DNA from: JAGRGG01 sp965217265
GTDB taxonomy: Bacteria; Pseudomonadota; Alphaproteobacteria; Geminicoccales; Geminicoccaceae
Direction of reading: 5' to 3'
Assembly (NCBI GenBank): GCA_965217265.1
Contig: CBDCHP010000011.1
Location: forward strand, 744,001 to 808,000
DNA length: 64,000 nucleotides
The translations under genes were made by a program, and so were the position numbers. Of the stretch, positions 15,922 through 24,741 are shown in pieces. Under the pieces are notes generated by a model that was given only the letters and a program-made list of their open reading frames with translations, had not been told where the DNA came from and made no database searches. Numbering within the stretch: the first letter of the stretch is position 1; every line of letters begins with the position of its first letter.

Positions 15922-16574
15922 TGCAATGCCGTCCTTTCGTCATCGCCCGCACGTTCCAGCCCGGCGCCAAGTCCGCGCCGCAACCCGCCGACCCGCCCGT
16001 CGAGGAAGCGCCGCCGACGCCGCCGGCGGCGGCCGTCACCTTCGACGAGGCGGAAGTGGCGCGAATGATGGCCGCAGCCGCGTTCGCGGCCGAAGCCGAG
16101 GCGCGCGCGAAGGCCGAGGCGGCCGCCGCGGCCCGGGGCCTCGCGTTGCAGGAGAAGACACTCGAAGCCCTGGAGGCGCTCAAAGCCGAAGCGGCCGGGC
16201 GCGACCGCGAGGCGAGGGCCCAGTTGGGCGAGATCCTGCGCGCGCTGCTCGCAGCACTGGCGCCCGACATCGCCGAGCGCCGCGTCGGTGCCGCGGCCGA
16301 CGGCCTCGCCGCCTACTGCGCCGGGCACCTGCCCGAGACGGCGCCTTTGCGCCTTGAGACCGCGCCCGACGCGATCGAGCGGCTGCGGGCCGACTTCGAG
16401 GGCGGGGCGGGCGCGATCGATTTTCGTCCCGATCCATCCCTCTCGCCCGGACAGGTTCGGGCCCGCTGGAGCAAGGGCTCGGCGACGTTCGACCCGGCGG
16501 CCCTAGAGGCCGCCGCCGCCGCGGCCTTGAGCGAACTTGAGAACGACCACCTAGCAGATGGAGACGATGAATGA
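15921..16574 (+). CDS. fliH: Flagellar export regulator FliH-like protein (FlbE type)
   Basis: A 217-residue protein between fliG and fliN, the position of fliH/flbE in Caulobacter. A Pro-rich N-terminus is followed by a long Ala/Glu helix (about 45-120) and a compact C-terminal part with VRARWSKGSATFDPAALE, resembling the FliH C-terminal domain. FliH tethers and regulates the export ATPase FliI, which is not encoded here. Its ATG overlaps the fliG stop, and its end overlaps fliN by four bases. The call rests on position and architecture more than on strong motifs. Confidence 0.8.
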   Translation: MQCRPFVIARTFQPGAKSAPQPADPPVEEAPPTPPAAAVTFDEAEVARMMAAAAFAAEAEARAKAEAAAAARGLALQEKTLEALEALKAEAAGRDREARAQLGEILRALLAALAPDIAERRVGAAADGLAAYCAGHLPETAPLRLETAPDAIERLRADFEGGAGAIDFRPDPSLSPGQVRARWSKGSATFDPAALEAAAAAALSELENDHLADGDDE

Positions 16575-16888
16575 CCACCGAGCAGACCGGCACCAAGCCT
16601 TCGGCCGAAACGAACGAGAGCGGGGTCTCGGCGGGCGCCAACCCGGTCGAGCGCCTGAGCGCCGTCTACGACATTCCGGTCCAGGTCGCGGCTGTGCTCG
16701 GCCGGACCACCATGCCGGTGAACCAGCTCTTGAAGCTCGGGCGCGGTGCCGTGATCGAACTCGACCGCAAGGTCGGCGAGCCGGTCGACATCTTCGTCAA
16801 CAACCGGCTCGTCGCCCGCGGCGAGGTGATGGTGGTCGACGACCATCTGGGCGTCACCATGACCGAGATCATCCGCACCGAGCAGTAA
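16571..16888 (+). CDS. fliN: Flagellar motor switch protein FliN
   Basis: A 105-residue FliN with a short polar N-terminus and the SpoA/FliN domain: SAVYDIPVQVAAVLGRTTMP, then LLKLGRGAVIELDRKVGEPV and VNNRLVARGEVMVVDDHLGV. It forms the C-ring base where FliH docks export substrates and the switch operates. The ATG lies inside an ATGA overlap with fliH, so expression is coupled. Confidence 0.97.
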   Translation: MTTEQTGTKPSAETNESGVSAGANPVERLSAVYDIPVQVAAVLGRTTMPVNQLLKLGRGAVIELDRKVGEPVDIFVNNRLVARGEVMVVDDHLGVTMTEIIRTEQ

Positions 16889-16926
16889 ATGATCGTGGGG
16901 CCGGCGGTTAGGAGCGGGAGACGACC

Positions 16927-18267
<1,341 letters not shown>

Positions 18268-18305
18268 GCCGGTCCCGGCCCTGTGCCAGCCCCAAGCCTT
18301 CATGG

Positions 18306-18321
18306 TTAACCGACGCTTAAC
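18306..18321 (+). promoter_or_regulatory. Perfect CtrA box upstream of flhA
   Basis: TTAA-N7-TTAAC, an exact match to the CtrA full-site consensus, about 56 bases before the flhA ATG. flhA is a class II, CtrA-activated gene in Caulobacter. Confidence 0.85.
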
Positions 18322-18376
18322 CACCCGCGATTAGAAAGGACGGGACTCAAGGGCCTACCGCGGGAGCAAGGCAGGG

Positions 18377-20488
18377 ATGGCAACCCAGATCAAGGCTAAC
18401 GGCAGCGTGTTCTCCGACATCGGATACGCGCTGCGGCAGAACGACGTGCTGATGGGGCTCGGGATCATCGCGATCCTGGTCGTCCTCATCCTGCCCTTGC
18501 CGCCCTTCCTGCTCGACTTGATGCTGGCGGTCTCGATCACCTTCTCAGTCCTGATCCTGCTCACCGGCCTGTTCATCGAGCGCCCGCTCGACTTCAACTC
18601 GTTTCCGGTCGTCTTGTTGATCTCGACGATGCTGCGTTTGTCGCTGAACCTCGCCTCGACCCGGCTCATCCTGGCGCACGGCCACGAGGGGCCGGCCGCG
18701 GCGGGGTCGGTGATCGAGGCCTTCGGCGGCTTCATCATGCAGGGCAACTACGTCATCGGCATCATCGTCTTCGCCATCCTCGTGATCGTCAACTTCGTCG
18801 TCATCACCAAGGGTTCGGGCCGCATCGCCGAGGTCGCGGCCCGGTTCTCCTTGGACGCGATGCCGGGCAAGCAGATGGCGATCGACGCCGACTTGTCCTC
18901 GGGGTTGATCGAGGAGGCGGAGGCGAAGACGCGCCGCAAGGAGCTGGAGGAGGAGAGCGCCTTTTACGGCGCCATGGACGGTGCGGCGAAGTTCGTCCGC
19001 GGCGATGCCGTCGCCGGCCTCTTGATCACCGGCATCAACCTCGTCGCCGGCCTCATCATCGGCGTCGCGCAGATGGGCATCAGCGTCGGCGACGCCGCCG
19101 CCAGCTACACCATCCTCACCGTCGGCGACGGCCTCGTCTCGCAGATCCCGGCCCTCATCGTCTCGATGGCGGCCGGCCTCCTCGTCTCCAAGGCCGGCGT
19201 CTCCGGCCGGGCCGACAAGGCGCTGATCGGCCAGCTCGGCGCCTTTCCGCGCGCACTCGGCGTCACGAGCGGCCTCATGGCCACGCTGGCGCTGCTGCCG
19301 GGCCTGCCGGCCGTGCCGTTCCTGGCGCTCGCCGGCGCCTCGGGCTACTTCGCCTACCGCTCGTCGCGCGGGGCGGACGCTTCCGGCCCGCAAGCCGAGA
19401 AGGGCAAGGGGGGACAGACCCCGGCCAAGGCGGCACCGGCGGCGGCGCCCAAAGAGGAATCGGCCTCGTCGATGCTGCAGATGGACGCGATCCGGCTCGA
19501 ACTCGGCTACGGGCTGCTGAGCCTGATCAACGACGGCGGTGCCGGGCGCATCACCGACCAGATCCGCGCCCTTCGCCGCCAGCTCGCCGGCGAACTCGGC
19601 TTCCTCCTTCCCTCGATCCGCATCCAGGACAACATCCAACTGCCCGGCACCACCTATATCGTCCGGATCAAGGAGATGGAGGCCGGCCGCGGCGACATGC
19701 GCCCCGGTATGCTGCTCGTCATGGACCCCGAAGGGCGCGACATCCCGCTGCCGGGCGAGAAGACGACCGAGCCCACCTTCGGGCTCGCCGCGATGTGGGT
19801 CTCGCCGGCCCTGCGCGACGAGGCCAGCTTTCGCGGCCTCACCATCGTCGATCCCGCGACCGTGGTGACGACCCACATCACCGAACTGGTCAAGGACAAC
19901 CTCGCCGACCTGCTCAGCTTCGCCGAGACGCAAAAGCTGCTGCGCGAATTGGACGAGGACTATCAAAAGCTGCTGGCCGACATGGTCCCGGCCAAGATCA
20001 CCACGGCCGGCATCCAGCGCGTCCTGCAAGGGCTGCTCGCCGAGCGCGTCTCGATCCGCGACCTCCCCTTGATCCTGGAGGCGATCGGCGAGGCGGTGAC
20101 GCACACGGCCAACGTCGTCCTCATCGTCGAGCACGTCCGCACCCGCATGGCGCGGCAGATCAGCAACGCCGCGACCGGCCCCGGCGGCTACATCCCGCTG
20201 CTCACCCTCTCGGCGGGCTGGGAGGGGGCGTTCGCCGAGGCGCTGGTCGGTTCGGGCGAGGAGCGCCAGCTCGCCATCGCGCCCTCCAGGCTGCAGGAGT
20301 TCGTCAAGGGCCTGCGCGACGCCTTCGAGGTCCAGGCGATGAAGGGCGAACTGCCGATCCTCGTCACCTCGCCCTCGATCCGACCTTACGTCCGCTCGGT
20401 AGTCGAGCGCTTCCGCCCGTCGACGATCGTCTTGTCGCAGAACGAGATCTCGCCCAAGGCCCGGCTGCGCACGCTCGGGCAGATCTGA
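18377..20488 (+). CDS. flhA: Flagellar type III export protein FlhA
   Basis: A 703-residue FlhA. The N-terminal half has about eight membrane segments, beginning around residue 30 (LGIIAILVVLILPLPPFLLD). The cytoplasmic FHIPEP loop contains RIAEVAARFSLDAMPGKQMA, the characteristic family motif (about 152-171). The C-terminal cytoplasmic domain (about 360-703) docks chaperone-substrate complexes. FlhA is the main proton-coupled part of the flagellar export gate. The start is an ATG 56 bases after a perfect CtrA box. It stands alone as a transcription unit. Confidence 0.97.
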   Translation: MATQIKANGSVFSDIGYALRQNDVLMGLGIIAILVVLILPLPPFLLDLMLAVSITFSVLILLTGLFIERPLDFNSFPVVLLISTMLRLSLNLASTRLILAHGHEGPAAAGSVIEAFGGFIMQGNYVIGIIVFAILVIVNFVVITKGSGRIAEVAARFSLDAMPGKQMAIDADLSSGLIEEAEAKTRRKELEEESAFYGAMDGAAKFVRGDAVAGLLITGINLVAGLIIGVAQMGISVGDAAASYTILTVGDGLVSQIPALIVSMAAGLLVSKAGVSGRADKALIGQLGAFPRALGVTSGLMATLALLPGLPAVPFLALAGASGYFAYRSSRGADASGPQAEKGKGGQTPAKAAPAAAPKEESASSMLQMDAIRLELGYGLLSLINDGGAGRITDQIRALRRQLAGELGFLLPSIRIQDNIQLPGTTYIVRIKEMEAGRGDMRPGMLLVMDPEGRDIPLPGEKTTEPTFGLAAMWVSPALRDEASFRGLTIVDPATVVTTHITELVKDNLADLLSFAETQKLLRELDEDYQKLLADMVPAKITTAGIQRVLQGLLAERVSIRDLPLILEAIGEAVTHTANVVLIVEHVRTRMARQISNAATGPGGYIPLLTLSAGWEGAFAEALVGSGEERQLAIAPSRLQEFVKGLRDAFEVQAMKGELPILVTSPSIRPYVRSVVERFRPSTIVLSQNEISPKARLRTLGQI

Positions 20489-20585
20489 GCGTCTCGGGAC
20501 ATCCGGCCGACTTCACGCGCGCGGCGAAGCCGGCTATGTCCTTCGAGCAGGAAACAAACGCCGTCCGCTTGAAGGGGCCTGAGAC

Positions 20586-22211
20586 ATGCGCGTGCGCGAG
20601 GTCGAGACCGAACCGTTCGAGGGGCAAAAGCCCGGCACGTCGGGCCTGCGCAAGAAGGTGCCGGTGTTCGCGGGCGCGCACTACCTGGCGAACTTCGTCC
20701 AGAGCCTCTTCGATGCCGTCGGCGGTTTTAAGGGCGCCACGCTCGTTCTCGGCGGCGACGGGCGCCACTTCAACGATCGAGCGATCCAGACCATCTTGAA
20801 GATGATGGCGGCGAACGGCGTCAAGCGCGCGATCGTCGGGCAGGACGGCCTCCTCTCGACCCCGGCCGCCTCCAACCTCATCCGCCAGACGCCCGCCAAG
20901 GGGGGCATCATCCTCTCGGCCAGCCACAACCCGGGGGGCCCGGAGGAGGATTTCGGCATCAAGTACAACGCCGAGAACGGCGGCCCGGCGCCGGAGAGCA
21001 TGACGAACGCGATCTTCGAGCACACGAAGACGATCGATCGCTACCGCATCCTCGACGCGGCCGACATCGACCTCGGCCGGATCGGGACGCAGGATCTGGG
21101 CGGCATGGGCGTCGAGATCGTCGATCCGGTCGACGCCTACGCCGATTTGATGCGCACCCTGTTCGACTTCGAGGCGCTGGGCAAGCTGTTCGCCACGGGC
21201 TTCACCATGCGCTTCGATGCCATGCACGCCGTGACCGGCCCCTACGCCAAGCGCATCTTGGAGGGCATGTTGGGTGCCGCAGAGGGCAGCGTCGTCAACG
21301 CGACGCCGCTGCCCGACTTCGGCGGCGGCCACCCCGACCCGAACCTCGTCCACGCCCGCGACCTCGTCGAACTGATGCACGGTTCCAGCGCGCCCGATTT
21401 CGGCGCCGCGTCCGACGGCGACGGCGACCGCAACCTGATCCACGCCGAGGGCCTGTTCGTCAGCCCCTCGGACAGCCTCGCCGTGCTCGCCGCCAACGCC
21501 CACCTCGCCCCCGCCTATAAGGACGGGCTCAAGGGCGTCGCCCGCTCGATGCCGACCTCGGCCGCCCTCGACCGCGTCGCCGCGAAGCTGGGGCTTGACT
21601 GCTACGAGACGCCGACCGGCTGGAAGTACTTCGGCAACCTGCTGGATGCCGGCCGCGCCACGATCTGCGGCGAGGAGAGTGCCGGCACCGGCTCGGACCA
21701 TGTGCGCGAGAAGGACGGGCTCTGGGCCGTCCTCTTGTGGCTCAACGTCATCGCCGCCCGCGGCACGTCGGCCGCCGACATCCTGCGCGCGCACTGGCAG
21801 GAGTACGGCCGCAACTACTACGCCCGCCACGACTACGAGGGCGTCGACGCCGAAGCCGCGACCGGGCTGATCGACGACCTCCGCGCCCGCTTGAGCGACC
21901 TGAAAGGCCAGACCTTCGACGGCGAGACGGTGGCCGAAGCCGACGACTTCGCCTACCGCGACCCGGTCGACGGCTCGCTCAGCGAGCACCAGGGCCTGCG
22001 GCTTCGCTTCGAGGGCGGTGCTCGCATCGTCTACCGCCTCTCCGGCACCGGCACCAGCGGCGCCACCTTGCGCGTCTACCTCGAACGCTACGAGCCAAAG
22101 CGGGTGGACGGGGACACAAGCACTGTGCTGGCCCCCCTCGCCCGCGTCGCCGACGCGATCGCCGGCATCGAAGGGCGCACCGGCCGAAGCGCGCCGGACG
22201 TGGTGACGTAG
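20586..22211 (+). CDS. pgm: Alpha-D-glucose phosphomutase
   Basis: A 541-residue enzyme that interconverts glucose 1-phosphate and glucose 6-phosphate. All active-site loops are present: the phosphoserine loop SASHNPGG (about 112-119), the Mg-binding loop DGDGDR (about 278-283), the sugar-binding GEESAGTGSDH (about 361-371) and the phosphate loop YRLSGTGTSGATLR (about 481-494). GAAGGGGCCTGAGAC precedes the ATG. Neither glg genes nor other sugar-nucleotide genes are adjacent, so the pathway (glycogen or polysaccharide precursors) is not shown by context. Confidence 0.95.
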   Translation: MRVREVETEPFEGQKPGTSGLRKKVPVFAGAHYLANFVQSLFDAVGGFKGATLVLGGDGRHFNDRAIQTILKMMAANGVKRAIVGQDGLLSTPAASNLIRQTPAKGGIILSASHNPGGPEEDFGIKYNAENGGPAPESMTNAIFEHTKTIDRYRILDAADIDLGRIGTQDLGGMGVEIVDPVDAYADLMRTLFDFEALGKLFATGFTMRFDAMHAVTGPYAKRILEGMLGAAEGSVVNATPLPDFGGGHPDPNLVHARDLVELMHGSSAPDFGAASDGDGDRNLIHAEGLFVSPSDSLAVLAANAHLAPAYKDGLKGVARSMPTSAALDRVAAKLGLDCYETPTGWKYFGNLLDAGRATICGEESAGTGSDHVREKDGLWAVLLWLNVIAARGTSAADILRAHWQEYGRNYYARHDYEGVDAEAATGLIDDLRARLSDLKGQTFDGETVAEADDFAYRDPVDGSLSEHQGLRLRFEGGARIVYRLSGTGTSGATLRVYLERYEPKRVDGDTSTVLAPLARVADAIAGIEGRTGRSAPDVVT

Positions 22212-22250
22212 ACCCGCCTCCCGCCCGCCCGGCGTGGGCCGTGCGAGGAG

Positions 22251-22461
22251 GTAACGATCTCGGACAATTTGTTCAAGGCGCACGGGCGCATCCCCGAAGG
22301 CTCGGTCGTGATGGTGCGCTCAAGCTGGTACAAGCGCTGGGACGACATCGAGCAGTTCAATCAAGCGACCTTTCCGGGCGTCGGCCTGGATGCGCTCAAG
22401 TTCTTGCACCTTGAGCGCAAGATCCTGTTCCACGGCCACGAGCCGCTCGACGCCGGGCGGT
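22251..22461 (+). pseudogene. Remnant of a cyclase / kynurenine-formamidase-family gene, cut off by a repeat
   Basis: The translated fragment (about 70 residues) reads GRIPEGSVVMVRSSWYKRW, then FPGVGLDALKFLHLERKIL and FHGHEPLDAG. This matches the middle of metal-dependent cyclase-family hydrolases, where the normal sequence continues HGHEPLDTD into the active site. Neither the N-terminal HxGTHxD metal motif nor the C-terminus is present. The frame runs straight into repeat copy 3 at the point where the family sequence is lost. The AGGAGGT just before may be the old ribosome site or chance. A decayed gene, not functional. Confidence 0.65.
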
Positions 22462-22614
22462 TGAACGCTTCGCGTGCGCTGCCGCGCGGGCTTCTTTTTT
22501 CTCTTTTTTGCTTTTGTCCGAGGCCGGCCCTCGGCGCCGCGGCCAGCCTCCTGCGTTAGCACTTGCAAAAAAAAGAAGAGGAAGACCGCGCGTCAGCGCA
22601 CGCGCCAGCGTACG
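22462..22614. repeat. Palindromic intergenic element, copy 3
   Basis: It begins TGAACGCTTCGCGTGCGCT and has the alpha-type arm at both ends. The pyrimidine tract CTTCTTTTTTCTCTTTTTTGC pairs with GCAAAAAAAAGAAGAGGAAG. The core has the CCGAGG/CCTCGG hairpin and the CAGCCTCCTGCGTTAGC module. The right end (GCGCCAGCGTACGA) has started to diverge. It directly follows the cyclase remnant. Confidence 0.85.
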
Positions 22615-22645
22615 ACTAGCGCCGCCGTGACGACGGCGGATCGCC

Positions 22646-23197
22646 TCATCCGGTCCACGCGCGCATCAGATCGGCCGGTGCCGGCCGCTCGGGCGGGGGC
22701 GCCGTCGCCGTCGCCGTGCCGAGATAAACGATCGCGAGCAGCCGCTCGTCGGCGTCGAGCCCGAGGCCGGCCGCGACGCTTGCATCCGCCGCCGGGCGGC
22801 CGGTCGCCCACTTGGCGGCAAAGCCCAGGGCGTGCGCCGCGAGCAGCAGGTTTTGCACGGCACTCGCCGCCGCTGCTTGCTGCTCCCCGACCGGGATCTT
22901 GGGGTGATCGGGTCGCAGCCGCGCGATCGCGAGCACGAGGACCGGTGCCCGCGTCGGCCCCTCGGCCAGCTTCGCCGCCTCGGCCTCGCCGCGCCCGGCG
23001 CCGGCGAACAGGGTGCCCAAGCACTCCCGCGCCGCGCCGCGCACGAGAAGGAAGCGAAACGGCACCAGCCGGCCGTGGTCGGGTGCCGCGGCGGCGGCCC
23101 CGATCATGGTGGTAAGCTCCGCGTCGTTCGGGCCGGGTTCGCCCATCTTCGCGGGCGGCACCGTCACCCGCGTCATGATCGCCTCGATCGCGTCCAT
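22646..23197 (-). CDS. Nitroreductase family protein (YdjA-like)
   Basis: A 183-residue FMN-dependent nitroreductase-fold protein, the same length as E. coli YdjA. The FMN phosphate-contacting start RVTVPPAKMGEPGP and PDHGRLVPFRFLLV (about 38-51), the dimer helix ASAVQNLLLAAHALGFAAKW and the late strand LLAIVYLGTA are all recognisable. It probably reduces quinones or nitro compounds with NAD(P)H. The ATG at 23197 follows an unusual AGGAAGGGGGGGG tract; GTG two codons earlier is an alternative. It is transcribed away from the MaoC gene. Confidence 0.85.
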   Translation of the reverse strand: MDAIEAIMTRVTVPPAKMGEPGPNDAELTTMIGAAAAAPDHGRLVPFRFLLVRGAARECLGTLFAGAGRGEAEAAKLAEGPTRAPVLVLAIARLRPDHPKIPVGEQQAAAASAVQNLLLAAHALGFAAKWATGRPAADASVAAGLGLDADERLLAIVYLGTATATAPPPERPAPADLMRAWTG

Positions 23198-23365
23198 CCA
23201 CACCCCCCCCTTCCTCGGTCGCTTCGCGACGAAATTAGCCTCTGCGCATCCCGTCGTCCATGCGGCGACGCGTTCGTTGTCGCCGCGGCGGGGTAAACCT
23301 TGACTTTCGCGGCCGCGAACGGGCACGCTGCGGCGCAACAATAACTCGGACCAAGGACCTGCTTC

Positions 23366-23797
23366 ATGGCTTTGCAAGGACTCTACCTTGAAGACCTCCA
23401 GACCGGCCTGACGGCCTCGTTCGGCCGCACGATCACGGACGCCGACATCGTCTTGTTCTGCGGCATCTCGGGCGACACCAACCCGGTTCACCTGAACGAC
23501 GAGTACGCCAAGGGCACGATGTTCAAGGGCCGCATCGCGCACGGCATGCTCACCGCCGCCATCATCTCGACCGTGCTCGGCACCGAACTGCCGGGACCGG
23601 GCGCCATCTACGTCAGCCAGAACCTGAAGTTCCTCGCCCCCGTCCGCGCCGGCGACACGGTAGTGGCGACCGTGACCGTGAAGGAGATCAACACCGAGCG
23701 CAAGCGGGTGGTGATGGAGACGGTCTGCACCGTCGGCGACACCAAGGTCGTCGACGGCGAGGCCGTTGTCATGGTCCCGCGCCGCCCCGCCGCCTGA
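23366..23797 (+). CDS. MaoC-like (R)-specific enoyl-CoA hydratase
   Basis: A 143-residue single hot-dog-domain protein of the MaoC/PhaJ type. It has the catalytic Asp-His motif in SGDTNPVHLNDEYAKGTMFK (about 35-54) and the following GRIAHGMLTAA stretch with the conserved Gly-x-x-x-His. It hydrates trans-2-enoyl-CoA to (R)-3-hydroxyacyl-CoA, which links beta-oxidation to polyhydroxyalkanoate synthesis where PHA genes exist. No PHA synthase is near. AAGGACCTGCTTC precedes the ATG. Confidence 0.9.
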   Translation: MALQGLYLEDLQTGLTASFGRTITDADIVLFCGISGDTNPVHLNDEYAKGTMFKGRIAHGMLTAAIISTVLGTELPGPGAIYVSQNLKFLAPVRAGDTVVATVTVKEINTERKRVVMETVCTVGDTKVVDGEAVVMVPRRPAA

Positions 23798-23808
23798 CGT
23801 TCAGCCCC

Positions 23809-23834
23809 GGCCCGGCGCCCCGCGGCGCCGGGCC
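23809..23834. terminator. Perfect 11-bp GC hairpin after the MaoC gene
   Basis: GGCCCGGCGCC and GGCGCCGGGCC are exact complements around a CCGC loop, 12 bases past the stop codon. The sequence after it (GAACCGGTCATTAAAAAG) lacks a real T-run, so termination would not be of the textbook type. Confidence 0.5.
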
Positions 23835-24083
23835 GAACCGGTCATTAAAAAGCGTCCAATTAGGCCTTGTAGGTATCCGCCTAGGCGTGGCAGACTAGAA
23901 ATTCGATTAATTTTATGCTAATTACGACTGCGTGTTAGCCCCGCTGCACCTGCGGCCTCGGGGTTGGACATGCAGACCGTCGTTTCCACCGACCCTCAAC
24001 GACCCGGGCCGCCGTCGCGGCCCGAAGCGTCGTTCACGCGGTGGCATCGTCGGCGGATAGGGTGCCCTTGGAGAATGATACAG
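23835..24083. other. Promoter-side spacer upstream of carD
   Basis: About 250 bases without a gene. The part from 23845 to 23935 is unusually AT-rich (ATTAAAAAG, AATTCGATTAATTTTATG), which suggests the carD promoter lies there. I could not pick out a convincing -35/-10 pair. An open frame starts at 23964, but its first 40 codons do not look like protein. Confidence 0.4.
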
Positions 24084-24587
24084 ATGATAAAAGAGCTGGC
24101 CTTCGACGCTGGAGACTACATCGTCTACCCGTCGCACGGGGTCGGTCGCATCACCGCGATCGAGAAGCAAACGATCGCCGGGATCGAGCTTGAGATGTAC
24201 GTGGTCGGCTTCGAGAGCGAGAAGCTGATCTTGCGCGTGCCGGTTGACAAGGCGCCGAAGTCGGGCATGCGCAAGCTCTCCTCGCGCGAGAAGATCCAGT
24301 CCGCGCTCGACGCTTTGAAGATCCGCACCCGCCCGCGCCGCAACGTGATGTGGAGCCGCCGCGCGCAGGAGTACGAGGCGAAGATCAATTCCGGCGATCC
24401 CGTCTCGATCGCCGAAGTCGTGCGCGAACTGCACAAGGCCGAGGACGCCGACCAGTCCTACAGCGAGCGCCAGATGTACCGGGCCGCCCTGGAGCGCCTC
24501 GCCCGCGAGGTCGCCGCGATCGACAAGGTCGACGAGGCCGAGGCGACGAAGCGCCTGGAAAAGGTTCTCCTCGCCGCCGCGGCCTAA
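24084..24587 (+). CDS. carD: CarD-family RNA polymerase-binding transcription regulator
   Basis: A 167-residue CarD/CdnL protein. The N-terminal RNA-polymerase interaction domain (about 1-60) contains GDYIVYPSHGVGRITAIEKQ and later EKLILRVPVDKA. The C-terminal helical DNA-binding part (about 65-165) contains RPRRNVMWSRRAQEYEAKI with the conserved Trp that wedges the promoter bubble. It stabilises open complexes at rRNA and other promoters. The ATG at 24084 is chosen over one three codons earlier because the GGAG site would be too close to the latter. Repeat copy 4 follows immediately. Confidence 0.93.
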   Translation: MIKELAFDAGDYIVYPSHGVGRITAIEKQTIAGIELEMYVVGFESEKLILRVPVDKAPKSGMRKLSSREKIQSALDALKIRTRPRRNVMWSRRAQEYEAKINSGDPVSIAEVVRELHKAEDADQSYSERQMYRAALERLAREVAAIDKVDEAEATKRLEKVLLAAAA

Positions 24588-24590
24588 GAA

Positions 24591-24736
24591 AACGCTCGCG
24601 CGTGCGCTGGCGCGCGGCCTTTTTTCTCTCTTTTTGCTACTTGTCGTTGGAGATTGGCCTCAACATCGAAGCCAGCCCCGGCCAAAGTTGCAAAAAAGAA
24701 AGAACAAGAGCCCCGCGCAGCGGACGCGAAGCGTTC
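24591..24736. repeat. Palindromic intergenic element, copy 4 (alpha arm left, beta arm right)
   Basis: Left arm AACGCTCGCGCGTGCGCTGG then CTTTTTTCTCTCTTTTTGC; right arm GCAAAAAAGAAAGAACAAG then CCCCGCGCAGCGGACGCG and AAGCGTTC. Its core carries TACTTGTCGTTGG and AGCCCCGGCCAAAGTTGC. It lies between the 3' ends of carD and the EAL gene, which converge on it. Confidence 0.88.
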
Positions 24737-24741
24737 TCGTC

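Noticed and set aside
23964..24083. An N-terminal extension of CarD from the ATG at 23964
   Set aside because: The 40 extra residues are not part of the CarD fold and a better ribosome site precedes 24084.
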